Part shown: piece after piece, positions 8,786 through 16,374 of the stretch
Layout: each line of letters starts with the position of its first letter
Numbering within the stretch: the stretch's first letter is position 1
Source of the DNA: Streptomyces sp. NBC_00083
Lineage (GTDB): Bacteria; Actinomycetota; Actinomycetes; Streptomycetales; Streptomycetaceae
Length of the DNA: 64,000 nucleotides
Reading direction: 5' to 3'
Assembly (NCBI RefSeq): GCF_026343295.1
Contig: NZ_JAPELY010000001.1
Span: 3,286,001 to 3,350,000 of the forward strand
Translations under genes and position numbers: made by a program
The notes under the pieces: generated by a model
Databases searched by the model: none
Told to the model about the DNA's origin: nothing
The model's input: only the letters and a program-made list of their open reading frames with translations

Positions 8786-9031
8786 CACGCCGGCTTCGCG
8801 ACCTCCGGTCTCCACCAGGTGTGGGAGCCGGAGGTTCGCCGCTGCGCGTCCCTGTCCTCTCACCGAACGGAGCCGCTCTGGCCGAGCCCCGGGGGCGCAC
8901 GTACAACGTCGGAATCTTCTGCATGCAAGCTCTCCTCGCGCGCTGTCGGTCCTCATCGTGCAATGCCGGGGCGTGCCGTGGCGCGCCAATTGAGCGCGGA
9001 CACGGCTCCGCCGACCCAGCTGTCCGACAAG

Positions 9032-9796
9032 TCAGCCTCCCGCCGGCACCCGCACCGCGGCCAGCACCGGCAAATGGTCCGTGCCGGAGCGGAGGTCGCC
9101 TTCCGCGACGCCGGGAAGACCCATCGGCACCCCGCAGCCGAGGACCTCCACACCCTCGGTGGCGAAGACCGCGTCGATCCGTTGCAGGGGATCACCGAGC
9201 CGAGTGGTGTGCTCACGACCCCACGGCTTCGTCGCCCAGCCGTCCTGGAGCGACCGCGCCAGCAGACCGAAAGTACGGCCGTGGGGACGGTCGTTGAAGT
9301 CTCCGCCGACCACCGCGTGCGGAACGTCCAGGGCCGCCAGTCGGTCGAGGAGCAGCCCGCCCTGCTGGTAGCGCTCCTGGTCACTGACGCTCAGATGACA
9401 GCTGAGCACTCCGAGCCGGGCCCCGCCGAACCGCAGGACGGCGGTGGCGAAGCCACGTTGGTGCAGGCCCGGGGTGCGGGGGAGCAGGATGTCCTCGGTG
9501 CGCTCCACATGGGCACGCAGGGAGGACAGGATCATGGGGCCGGACGCCGTGGCGCCGCCGGTGACGTACACGAGCTCCGAGCTCCTGGCGAGACGAGCGG
9601 CGGCCTTGCGCCAGCGGAAGAAGCGCGGCGCTTCCTGGACGCAGACGACATCGGGCCGGCACGCCCGGATGACCCGGGCCAGAGCCGTGACGTCATCACG
9701 CATGGAGCGCACGTTGTAACTCAGTACCCGCACGACCGCGGACCCGTCGGCCTCCGTCACGGACTCGGGCAGATCCCGCAGGCTTTCGCTCTCCAT
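9032..9796 (-). CDS. Endonuclease/exonuclease/phosphatase (EEP) family protein
   Basis: A 254-residue EEP-fold hydrolase. Family motifs in order: RVLSYNVRSM (Asn metal contact) near residue 23, VVCVQEAPRF (catalytic Glu) near 50, GGDFNDRPHGRTF (GDFN Asp/Asn) near 165-177, RIDAVFA near 210, and GTDHLPVLAAVRV (SDH-like Asp-His pair) at the C-terminus. These are the complete active-site set of the DNase I/sphingomyelinase/inositol-phosphatase superfamily, so the enzyme should be active; the phosphodiester substrate is unknown. No signal peptide is present. The ATG at 9796 was chosen over an in-frame start 12 codons upstream because the family motif begins soon after it. Confidence 0.86.
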   Translation of the reverse strand: MESESLRDLPESVTEADGSAVVRVLSYNVRSMRDDVTALARVIRACRPDVVCVQEAPRFFRWRKAAARLARSSELVYVTGGATASGPMILSSLRAHVERTEDILLPRTPGLHQRGFATAVLRFGGARLGVLSCHLSVSDQERYQQGGLLLDRLAALDVPHAVVGGDFNDRPHGRTFGLLARSLQDGWATKPWGREHTTRLGDPLQRIDAVFATEGVEVLGCGVPMGLPGVAEGDLRSGTDHLPVLAAVRVPAGG

Positions 9797-9982
9797 GCGT
9801 CCCCTTCGTGTTCTGGCGGCCCGGCGCCACATCGACCGCGCCGGCCTTCCCTCCGGTGTGCAGCATCATTCGATCACTGAACTCGGATGAGTTCGACCGC
9901 GCGGAACACGTGCCGTGCCCGCGGCCGGCATCGACCGGTGGATCCCCGCCCACGCAATGCAGCTCGTCCGCGATCCCGCTCG

Positions 9983-10324
9983 TCACGAGACGGGCGCCCG
10001 CCCGCGGCCCCAGGCCGCAAGCGGCTGGAGCGCGTCGTTGAGCCGCATGCCGTCCTCGGTCAGCGAGTACTCGACGCGGGGCGGTACTTCGTCGTAGGAG
10101 ACACGGTGCACGACGCCGTCAGCCTCCAGCTCACGCAGATGAGAGGCGAGTACCTTCTCCGTGATCCCCGGAAGCAGCCGTCGAAGTTCGCCAAAGCGAC
10201 GGCAGGGGTATGTGTGGAGCGCCCACAGGATCAGCACCTTCCATTTGCCGCCGATCACCTCCATCGCGGCGTCGATCCCGCAGAGATGCCCTTCCGGCGC
10301 GCCCGGCCGGTTCAGCGTCGTCAT
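9983..10324 (-). CDS. HxlR-family (MarR-like winged helix) regulator
   Basis: A 113-residue HxlR regulator. It shows the diagnostic CGIDAAMEVIGGKWKVLILWAL at about residues 15-36 (Cys followed by GGKW), RRFGELRRLLPGITEKVLASHLRELEADGVV as the recognition part, and PRVEYSLTEDGMRL as the wing. Such proteins repress or activate a divergent gene, often with the Cys as redox or electrophile sensor. It is divergent from the imine-reductase-like gene with 97 bases between starts and a palindrome in the gap. The ATG at 10324 gives the standard length; in-frame Met codons far upstream lie antisense to the neighbour. Confidence 0.9.
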   Translation of the reverse strand: MTTLNRPGAPEGHLCGIDAAMEVIGGKWKVLILWALHTYPCRRFGELRRLLPGITEKVLASHLRELEADGVVHRVSYDEVPPRVEYSLTEDGMRLNDALQPLAAWGRGRAPVS

Positions 10325-10374
10325 GCCCCCACCCCTCCGACGTGCTCGCTCACCCCGGAGTAACCACCCACTCG

Positions 10375-10388
10375 CAAGTGCGTACTTG
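10375..10388 (+). promoter_or_regulatory. Palindrome between HxlR and reductase genes
   Basis: CAAGT GCGT ACTTG, a perfect 5-bp inverted repeat with a 4-base centre, in the middle of the 97-bp divergent gap. It resembles operators of HxlR/MarR proteins in size and symmetry. Binding is inferred. Confidence 0.5.
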
Positions 10389-10421
10389 ATCACCCCCGGC
10401 TCTGCGAGCAGCCTAATCGGC

Positions 10422-11303
10422 ATGACACCGACCACCGTTGACACGACACCCGTCACACTCCTGGGCCTCGGCGCGATGGGCACCGCGCTGGCCCACGCCT
10501 GGCTTGCCGCAGGGCACCCGCTCACCGTCTGGAACCGCACACCGGCCCGCGCCGCGGCACTCGCCGCCGAGGGCGCGAGAGCCACGGAGCACGCCGACGA
10601 GGCGATCGCGGCGAACACCCTGATCGTGCTCTGCCTCCTGGACGACCACTCCATCGACGACGTGCTGGACGGCACCGACCTGACGGGCAAGGACCTCGTC
10701 AACCTCACCACCAGCACCCCGGCCCAGGCGCGCGCCCGCGCCGCATGGGCCCGCGGGCGCGGCGCCCGCTACCTGGACGGCGGCATCATGGCTGTCCCGC
10801 CGATGATCGGCCTGCCGGAAGCCGGCGGCTACGCCTTCTACAGCGGCTCGCGGGCGGTGTTCGAGCGCCACCGGGCGACGTTGGGCGTACCGATGGGCAC
10901 CACGTACGTCGGCGAGGACGCGGGGCACGCGGCCCTGCACGACATCGCCCTGCTCAGCGTCATGTACGGAATGTTCGCCGGTGCCGCGCACGCCTTCGCC
11001 CTGATCCGCAAGGAGGACATCGACCCCAGGACCCTCGCTCCGCTGCTCGCCGACTGGCTCGTCGCGATGGCCCCGGCCGTTCACCAGACCGCCGACCAGC
11101 TGCACAGCGGGGACTACACCAACGGCGTCGTCTCCAACCTCGCCATGCAGGTGGCCGGCACGCCGACCTTCCTGCGCACGGCCGAACAGCAGGGCGTCAG
11201 CCCGGAACTGCTCGGCCCCTACTTCGAGTTGATGCGCCGCCGCCTGACCGAGAACACCGGAAAGGAAGGCCTGACCGGCGTGATCGACCTCCTGGCCCGC
11301 TGA
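10422..11303 (+). CDS. NADPH-dependent imine reductase / 6-phosphogluconate-dehydrogenase-like oxidoreductase
   Basis: A 293-residue protein with an N-terminal Rossmann domain (VTLLGLGAMGTALAHAWLAAGHPLTVWNRT at about 11-40; the NRT end favours NADP) and an all-helical C-terminal dimerisation domain. The central NLTTSTPAQAR and DGGIMAVPPMIGLPEAG blocks are those of Streptomyces imine reductases/reductive aminases rather than beta-hydroxyacid dehydrogenases, which would show a Lys in the GxxxK motif. The natural substrate of most members is unknown. ATG at 10422 is the only start that gives the usual N-terminus. It is divergent from the HxlR gene, which probably controls it. Confidence 0.87.
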   Translation: MTPTTVDTTPVTLLGLGAMGTALAHAWLAAGHPLTVWNRTPARAAALAAEGARATEHADEAIAANTLIVLCLLDDHSIDDVLDGTDLTGKDLVNLTTSTPAQARARAAWARGRGARYLDGGIMAVPPMIGLPEAGGYAFYSGSRAVFERHRATLGVPMGTTYVGEDAGHAALHDIALLSVMYGMFAGAAHAFALIRKEDIDPRTLAPLLADWLVAMAPAVHQTADQLHSGDYTNGVVSNLAMQVAGTPTFLRTAEQQGVSPELLGPYFELMRRRLTENTGKEGLTGVIDLLAR

Positions 11304-11429
11304 TCGGGCCACGCCTCTGTCCGCGGAGGCGGGCGACGACCCACCAGGACGGGTGCTGCCCGGGTGCGACACACCCAGGCACACCCGGGGCCCCGAGTGT
11401 GGCTCACCCGGGACCTGGACGCGTCGCCG

Positions 11430-11654
11430 CTAGTTCCGGTACCGGAACACGATGCGGCCACGCGTCAGGTCGTACGGCGGGAGCTCCACCAGCACCCGGT
11501 CCTCCAGCATGACCTTGATGTAGTTCTTGCGGATCTTCCCGCTGATGTGCGCGAGGACGTGGTGGCCGTTCTCAAGCTCCACGGTGAACATCGCGCCGCG
11601 CAGGCACTCGACGACCCTGCCCTCGACTTCGATGACGTTCTTGTGCTTCGTCAT
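11430..11654 (-). CDS. infA: Translation initiation factor IF-1, divergent paralogue
   Basis: A 74-residue S1/OB-fold protein with the IF-1 pattern: [66 protein letters not shown]-1 occupies the A site of the 30S subunit during initiation. The N-terminus [12 protein letters not shown] differs from the standard actinobacterial IF-1 (MAKKQGAIEIEG), which normally sits in the ribosomal protein operon; here there are no ribosomal genes, so this is probably a second copy. Its ATG overlaps the stop of the upstream GNAT gene as ATGA, so translation is coupled. A Streptomyces cell with two IF-1 forms could tune initiation under stress; that is inference. Confidence 0.92.
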   Translation of the reverse strand: MTKHKNVIEVEGRVVECLRGAMFTVELENGHHVLAHISGKIRKNYIKVMLEDRVLVELPPYDLTRGRIVFRYRN

Positions 11655-12445
11655 CGCAGCACCAGTTCCAGGTTGCTGCTCACCGCGCGGGCGTTGACGC
11701 CAGTGAGCAGTGCGGAGGCCGCGCGGTCGGACTCGTGGACTTCCGCCGAAGCCATGGTGTGCCCCGAACGGTGGAGCGTCGCCAGCGCGTGGGCGAGGAG
11801 TGCCCGCGCGATGCCGCGGCGCTGCTCGCCGGCCCTGACCGCGACCAGCCCGATACGAGGCCGTCTCGCGTGCACCACCCGGATGAGCCCCAGATAGCGG
11901 TCGGGCCCGGCGGCCACCGCGTACATCGACGGGTCGATGATGGTGTCGCCTGCGGGGCGGGGGCGTACCTCCGCCGGCATCGAATGCCACCCGACGGTCG
12001 CCTCGACTTCGGCACGGATGGCGCTGTCCACGTCCCGGAGCGCACGTTCGTCCACCTGACCCGCCGGCACGATCGTGACACCCCGGGGAGGCAGGAGCCC
12101 GCCGAGTCCGGTGGCCTGCGGGTCGGTCGGCAGGACGTACTCCCACTCGCGGCGCCACCGCGTGAAACCGGCCCGCAGCCAGCGGTCCGTCAGCTCGGCG
12201 TCGGCTTCGTCGACCACCGTGTAGAGCGGTGTGGGCAGCGCCGCCGGCAGCGCACCCACGAGCTCGTCGAAGACGGCGTCGTGCCAGGCGTCGATACTGA
12301 CGAACAGACGGCCGTCGGGCCGGTGCTCCGCATGCGCCCGCCCGACGACCAGGTCGTCGTCGAGTGCATGCCATTGCCGGTCCGCGACACGCGTGATGAC
12401 CACGTCGTTGCCGCGCGGGGCAGAGGTGAAGGGTTCTGTATTCAT
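11651..12445 (-). CDS. GNAT-family N-acetyltransferase
   Basis: A 264-residue acetyltransferase. The C-terminal half holds the GNAT core: [21 protein letters not shown], then [25 protein letters not shown], the Q/RxxGxG/A acetyl-CoA pyrophosphate loop (RRGIAR), and [20 protein letters not shown] near the end. The N-terminal half (to about residue 130) is less conserved and may be a degenerate second GNAT domain. The ATG at 12445 is preceded by AAGGAA; the in-frame extension upstream lacks a better site. Its stop overlaps the IF-1 start by four bases (ATGA). The acceptor could be an N-terminus or small amine; an IF-1 or ribosomal target is a guess from context. Confidence 0.87.
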   Translation of the reverse strand: MNTEPFTSAPRGNDVVITRVADRQWHALDDDLVVGRAHAEHRPDGRLFVSIDAWHDAVFDELVGALPAALPTPLYTVVDEADAELTDRWLRAGFTRWRREWEYVLPTDPQATGLGGLLPPRGVTIVPAGQVDERALRDVDSAIRAEVEATVGWHSMPAEVRPRPAGDTIIDPSMYAVAAGPDRYLGLIRVVHARRPRIGLVAVRAGEQRRGIARALLAHALATLHRSGHTMASAEVHESDRAASALLTGVNARAVSSNLELVLR

Positions 12446-12751
12446 CGGAGTTCCTTCCAGGAGCCTTGATCTCAGGCGCTCCTGGCGACGCCGAACGTCA
12501 GCCGCCGGACCGTGACGGGTTGAGGGAGCACCCACGGGTAACTGCGTTCACGGGGCTCACCTCCATGCGTCGATCTACGGTCCACCGCGAAAGTAGCAGC
12601 GTGACGCCGCGCGGCTCAAACCCTTTTCGGCAGGGCAGGGCGGGGCGAGGCGGGGCAGGGCAGGGCAGGGCGGTGTGAGGCGGGGGCTGAAGGTGGGAGG
12701 CACCGGGTCCCCGGCGCCCCGTAGCCGACGGTCACGCCGTGGCACTTTACG
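12446..12751. other. Gene-free gap with G-rich tract
   Basis: This 306-base divergent gap holds the GNAT promoter side and the SMI1-family promoter side. The only pattern seen is a G-rich low-complexity run at about 12629-12672 built from GGGCA and GGGGC units (CAGGGCAGGGCGGGGCGAGG and so on). It could form G-quadruplexes on the + strand. No ORF in it looks coding. Confidence 0.5.
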
Positions 12752-13201
12752 ATGGCGGCCATGTGGAGAGCGATGGCCCTGCAGGCCTTTCCCGGTGTCG
12801 AGTTGCGGGAGCCGGCGCGTGAGGCCGACCTTGTCGAGGCCGGGCGGCGCCTCGGGTGCGAACTCCCCGAGCAGCTCGCGCAGTTGCTGCGCGCGAGCGA
12901 TGGCCTGACCGGACCGTCATCGGTCGACACGATCTGGCCGATCGCTCACATCGTGGAACACAACCTCCTGTTCCGGTCGGACCCGTCCTTCGCCCAGCTG
13001 TACATGCCCTTCGAGCCCCTGCTGTTCTTCGCGGACAACGGGGGAGGCGATCAGTTCGCCTTCGTACAGAAACCGCGACGCCCCGACGTCTTCGTCTGGG
13101 AGCACGAGACGGACAGCAGACGGTGGGTGGCCGGCGACCTGCGGGACTACCTGGAGCGCGCGCTCCAGGAAGACGGCGACGACGACTGGTACCGGCTGTA
13201 G
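12752..13201 (+). CDS. SMI1/KNR4-family (SUKH) protein
   Basis: A 149-residue protein with the SMI1/KNR4 layout: an N-terminal helix with PAREADLVEAGRRLGCELPEQLAQLLRASDGL (about 24-55), then IWPIAHIVEHN and LLFFADNGGGDQFAF, where the FADNGGGDxF pattern is the family hallmark, and VFVWEHETDSRRWVAGDLRDYLERAL at the end. In bacteria SUKH proteins often serve as immunity proteins to contact-dependent or polymorphic toxins, but no toxin is adjacent, so this may be an orphan. Two ATG codons (12752 and 12761) are possible; neither has a clear Shine-Dalgarno sequence. Confidence 0.85.
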   Translation: MAAMWRAMALQAFPGVELREPAREADLVEAGRRLGCELPEQLAQLLRASDGLTGPSSVDTIWPIAHIVEHNLLFRSDPSFAQLYMPFEPLLFFADNGGGDQFAFVQKPRRPDVFVWEHETDSRRWVAGDLRDYLERALQEDGDDDWYRL

Positions 13202-13368
13202 GCGGACGGCCCGCCGCGAACGGGGCGTGCCGGCACGGGGGCGTCACCGAGGTGGGCGACTTCACCACCGAGCGCATATACGTCCACGGTCATGCGTCAA
13301 CCGGCACCCTCGGCCCTTTTGGGCGGCAGGGGCGCCGCACCGGTCGGCCGGGCGCCGGGCCATGCGAA

Positions 13369-13406
13369 GAGGGTTGAGAACCAGTCCCAGCCGGTTCTCA
13401 ACCCTC
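13369..13406. terminator. 14-bp perfect hairpin downstream of tRNA-fMet
   Basis: GAGGGTTGAGAACC / GGTTCTCAACCCTC with a 10-base loop (AGTCCCAGCC). It lies 11 bases past the 3' end of the minus-strand tRNA and downstream of the plus-strand SMI1-family gene, so it can end both transcripts. Confidence 0.75.
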
Positions 13407-13417
13407 GGATCACGCAG

Positions 13418-13491
13418 TAGCGGGGACAGGATTTGAACCTGCGACCTCTGGGTTATGAGCCCAGCGAGCTACCGAGCTGCTCCACCCCGCG
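13418..13491 (-). tRNA. Initiator tRNA-fMet (anticodon CAU)
   Basis: The minus strand reads CGCGGGGTGGAGCAGCTCGG, then the anticodon arm CTGGGCTCATAACCCAG with CAU, the T arm GGTTCAAATCC, and the acceptor 3' side CCCCGCT plus A73; CCA is not encoded. Two features mark an initiator: the first acceptor pair is unpaired (C1 against U72), and the anticodon stem has three consecutive G-C pairs next to the loop. Length is 74 bases. No other tRNA is nearby. A perfect hairpin follows the 3' end. Confidence 0.95.
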
Positions 13492-13917
13492 TCGGTAGGA
13501 CCAGCCTACGCGCCCTTGGGACCGTTCATGACCACGGGCCCCCTCACGCCTTCGCCACGCGGGCACAGCACTGCGGCCCGCCGCCGGAACCGGCCCAGAT
13601 GATCGTCACCGCGCAGACGCGGACGTTCCGCGCCGGGCGGCCTGGCCGGCCTGGAAGCGCACCCCGTCTTGCGGCGCGATAACCCGGGCCGCGATGTGGC
13701 CAGTTGGCAGGGGGCGAAGGTTGTCGCGCACGCGTACGCGGTCGTCGCCGACCCCGTCGACCGCTCCTCGCGCGCCCCCCTGGTGCCCGGTGTCACCGGC
13801 TGTACGGGTGCTGTTGTTGCCCGCTGCCGGAGTGTCGCCGGGGCGGGGTGGTGGACTGGCTGGGCAAGGCATGACGCCGGCAAAGCGGGCTTCCCCGAAC
13901 AGAAGGAGCGTTCCGAC
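13492..13917. other. Gene-free gap between tRNA and I36-family gene
   Basis: This 426-base stretch holds the promoter of the minus-strand tRNA and of the plus-strand secreted-protein gene. Open frames in it lack start sites and are shadows. Apart from AGAAGGAG just before 13918, no distinct element was recognised. Confidence 0.45.
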
Positions 13918-14319
13918 GTGCGTATCCGCAAGAGTCTGGCCCTGGTGGTGGCGGCCACCTGCATCGCGCTGTCCGGCGCGGCGAACCCGTCCCAGGCCCG
14001 CGTCCCCGCGGCCGGACAGGCGCCGAGCGCGGCCGCGCTGCAACGGGCGGCGGCGCAGTGTGCGGCGGGGGAGGTCTGTTTCTGGCACGACAGGAACTAC
14101 TCCGGCACCCCGTGGCGCTGGATGCCATCCAACGGCTACCGGGACATGCCGCCGAACCTCCACGATCACGTGTACTCCTTCTACGCCAACGTCCGCGCCT
14201 GCTTCATCGACTACAAGCCGCGCGATTTCCGCAAGGTCAACATCGGTGACTACGCGATGGCGTACGACACCAACTTCGGCAAGCGGATCGACGCGGTGGG
14301 CCTCAACAGTGCCTGCTGA
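13918..14319 (+). CDS. Secreted peptidase-inhibitor family I36 / beta-gamma-crystallin-like protein
   Basis: A 133-residue exported protein. The signal peptide is VRIRKSLALVVAATCIALSGAANPSQA. The mature domain QCAAGEVCFWHDRNYSGTPWRW, then FYANVRACFIDYKPRDF, has the CxxxxxCxFWxDxxYxG pattern of Streptomyces I36 inhibitors (SMPI-like metalloprotease inhibitors) with four Cys for two disulfides. Inhibitory function is likely but not proven by motif alone. The GTG at 13918 is preceded by AGAAGGAG at a spacing of nine bases; the longer in-frame reading upstream has no signal peptide and was rejected. Confidence 0.83.
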   Translation: MRIRKSLALVVAATCIALSGAANPSQARVPAAGQAPSAAALQRAAAQCAAGEVCFWHDRNYSGTPWRWMPSNGYRDMPPNLHDHVYSFYANVRACFIDYKPRDFRKVNIGDYAMAYDTNFGKRIDAVGLNSAC

Positions 14320-14336
14320 GAAGGCCGTTGAGAGGT

Positions 14337-14368
14337 TCGGGGAACGCTCGTCCGCGGTCGTTCCCCGA
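14337..14368. terminator. Hairpin after I36-family gene
   Basis: Perfect 10-bp stem TCGGGGAACG / CGTTCCCCGA with a 12-base loop, 18 bases after the stop. It may also serve the convergent SDR gene. Confidence 0.6.
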
Positions 14369-14509
14369 GCGGTCGACGGCCCGGCACAGGACGCGCAGGG
14401 GTCGGCAGCCGAGCGGTTCCTTGGTGTCCAGACCCTTCGACGATCGATGTGGAGCGATTCGGGCGCCCGAGACCTCGGTCCGACGATCGTCCGCCTTCGG
14501 ATCTGGGGC

Positions 14510-15406
14510 CTAGGCCGCCGTGTCCTGCGGGAACGTGACGGGGTACGGCTCCGCGAAGTCCGCAGAACGGCCGACCGCGCTCCACTTCTCGTCCTGCGCC
14601 AGCAGACGCCGGCTCTGGGCGATGGAGCCCTCCGACGCCATCACGCCGAGCGTGAGGTTGGTCGGGATGTCGCGGCGCTTGGCGACGCGTACCAGGATCT
14701 CCGCGGCGCGCACCGGGTCGCCCGCCGGCCCCTCGGTGTTCTGCCGGATGAGCTGGTTGATCGCGCCGACGGTGGTCTCGTACTGCTCGGGCACGTCGTG
14801 CACGGTCATCGAGGAGCCGGCCCAGTCGGTGCGGAACCCGCTCGGCTCGACGACCAGGACCCGCACCCCGAACGGCGCGGTCTCCACGCGCAGCACCCGG
14901 CTGAAGCCGTCGATCGCGAACTTCGCCGCCTGGTACGACGCGATGCCGGGGGAGCCGCCGACGCGCCCGCCCATGGACGAGAACTGGACGACAAGCCCAC
15001 CGCCCTGCTCCCGCAGCAGGGGGATCGCCGCCTTGCTCACGTTGTAGACGCCCCAGAAGTTCGTTTCGAACTGGTCGCGGAAGTCCGCGTCGTCGGTGGT
15101 TTCGATGGGGGAGACGTTGGCGTAGCCGGCGTTGTTGACCAGTACGTCGATCCGCCCGAAGCGTTTCCTGGCCTCCTCCAGCGCCTCCTTCGCGGCCTCC
15201 GGGTCGGTCACGTCGAGGGCGATCGGTGCGATCCGGTCGCCGAACTCGGCGGCCAGGTCGTCGAGTTGCTCGGGCCTGCGGGCCGTCGCCGCCACGGTGT
15301 CGCCCGCCTCCAGGGCCGCGCGGACCAGGGCGCGGCCGAAGCCCCGGGAGGAGCCGGTGATGAACCAGGTCTGCTGCGTGTTCTGCACGTCCATGTTCTC
15401 GGTCAT
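14510..15406 (-). CDS. Short-chain dehydrogenase/reductase (SDR)
   Basis: Classical SDR of 298 residues. It shows TWFITGSSRGFGRALVRAAL (TGxxxGxG coenzyme loop, about 13-32), DVLVNNAGYANVSP (NNAG), QFSSMGGRVGGSPGIASYQAAKFAI with the catalytic Ser, Tyr and Lys of YxxxK (YQAAK), and VEPSGFRTDWAGSS after the active site. RRPEQLDD following strand 2 favours NADP(H). Substrate unknown. It is divergent from a TetR gene, with a 15-bp palindrome in the 59-base gap, so ligand-induced control by that TetR is likely. Confidence 0.92.
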   Translation of the reverse strand: MTENMDVQNTQQTWFITGSSRGFGRALVRAALEAGDTVAATARRPEQLDDLAAEFGDRIAPIALDVTDPEAAKEALEEARKRFGRIDVLVNNAGYANVSPIETTDDADFRDQFETNFWGVYNVSKAAIPLLREQGGGLVVQFSSMGGRVGGSPGIASYQAAKFAIDGFSRVLRVETAPFGVRVLVVEPSGFRTDWAGSSMTVHDVPEQYETTVGAINQLIRQNTEGPAGDPVRAAEILVRVAKRRDIPTNLTLGVMASEGSIAQSRRLLAQDEKWSAVGRSADFAEPYPVTFPQDTAA

Positions 15407-15437
15407 GCCACTTAGTGAAACACCGTTTTGTTATTAA

Positions 15438-15452
15438 CGCAACCTCGTTGCG
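15438..15452. promoter_or_regulatory. Palindromic TetR-type operator
   Basis: CGCAAC CTC GTTGCG, a perfect 6-bp inverted repeat with a 3-base centre, in the 59-bp gap between the SDR and TetR starts. It lies 13 bases before the TetR GTG, where a bound repressor would block both promoters. Confidence 0.55.
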
Positions 15453-15465
15453 CTAGCATGGGCTC

Positions 15466-16146
15466 GTGGACACCAACGACTTCCGGCGCGCCCGGTCCCC
15501 GCAGGCCAAGCAGCAGCGGGAGGCCGCGATCCTGGACGCCGCGCGGGCCCTGGGTGCCGAGCACGGCATCCGGCAGGTCACGCTCACCGACATCGCGACG
15601 GCCGTCGGCATGCACAAGTCCGCGCTCCTGAGGTACTTCGAAACGCGCGAGGAGATCTTCCTGCGCCTGACCGCGGCCGACTGGCAGGAGTGGGCGCCGG
15701 TCCTGTGCACCGAGATCGATCGCGTGGACGACGGCGACGCGGCGGGCGTGGCCACGGCATTCGCCCGCACCCTCGCGGCCCGCGGCATGTTCTGCGACCT
15801 GCTGGCGCAGGCGCCGATGAACCTCGAACGCAATGTGTCGGTCGAGGCGGTGCGCGCGTTCAAACTGGTGACCCTCACCGCCGTCGGCGCGATCGTCACC
15901 GCGGTCCGCGCACGGCTGCCGGAGCTGACCGAGGCCGACGGCGTGGACCTGATGGCCGCCGCGACCTCGATGGCCGGCACGTTCTGGCAGATCGCGACGC
16001 CGGGGCCGGAGGTCGCAGCGCTGTACCGCGACGACCCGCGCCTCGCCCACGCGATCGTGGACGTGGAGCCGCGATTGGCGCGGATCCTCACGGCGATGCT
16101 GGAGGGCGTCATCGGGCAGCGCGCAGGCAGGTGGCCGGGACGCTGA
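15466..16146 (+). CDS. TetR-family transcriptional regulator
   Basis: A 226-residue TetR regulator. The helix-turn-helix lies at about residues 18-62: REAAILDAARALGAEHGIRQVTLTDIATAVGMHKSALLRYFETREEIFL, with MHKSALLRYF as the recognition helix region. The C-terminal ligand domain (about 80-215) resembles TetR_C-type domains. GTG at 15466 is used: the ATG eight bases upstream is out of frame. It is divergent from the SDR gene, probably autoregulated through the palindrome in between. Confidence 0.9.
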   Translation: MDTNDFRRARSPQAKQQREAAILDAARALGAEHGIRQVTLTDIATAVGMHKSALLRYFETREEIFLRLTAADWQEWAPVLCTEIDRVDDGDAAGVATAFARTLAARGMFCDLLAQAPMNLERNVSVEAVRAFKLVTLTAVGAIVTAVRARLPELTEADGVDLMAAATSMAGTFWQIATPGPEVAALYRDDPRLAHAIVDVEPRLARILTAMLEGVIGQRAGRWPGR

Positions 16147-16374
16147 GCCCCTCCGGCGAGGGAGCCGACCATGGGGTGGCGCCCCTCTTCGACCGAGCGG
16201 CGAACTCAACTCCGCTCACATGCAAGGCTGTTGGGCTCATCACAAGCGCGACGCTCGACGCTCTGGAACCCGACCGGGGCGAGGGGCCCCGGGCCGGGCG
16301 CTGCAGGGGTGCGGCTGCGCACAACGGGGGCGGAAGCGGCGGAGGCCGCGCCCGCACCGTGCCCTCCCGACGTT

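Noticed and set aside
11304..11429. Small hairpin CGCCTC/GAGGCG after the imine-reductase-like gene
   Set aside because: Only six pairs; too weak to call a terminator in this GC-rich context.
13492..13917. Possible mobile element next to the tRNA
   Set aside because: No integrase, excisionase or duplicated tRNA end is visible.
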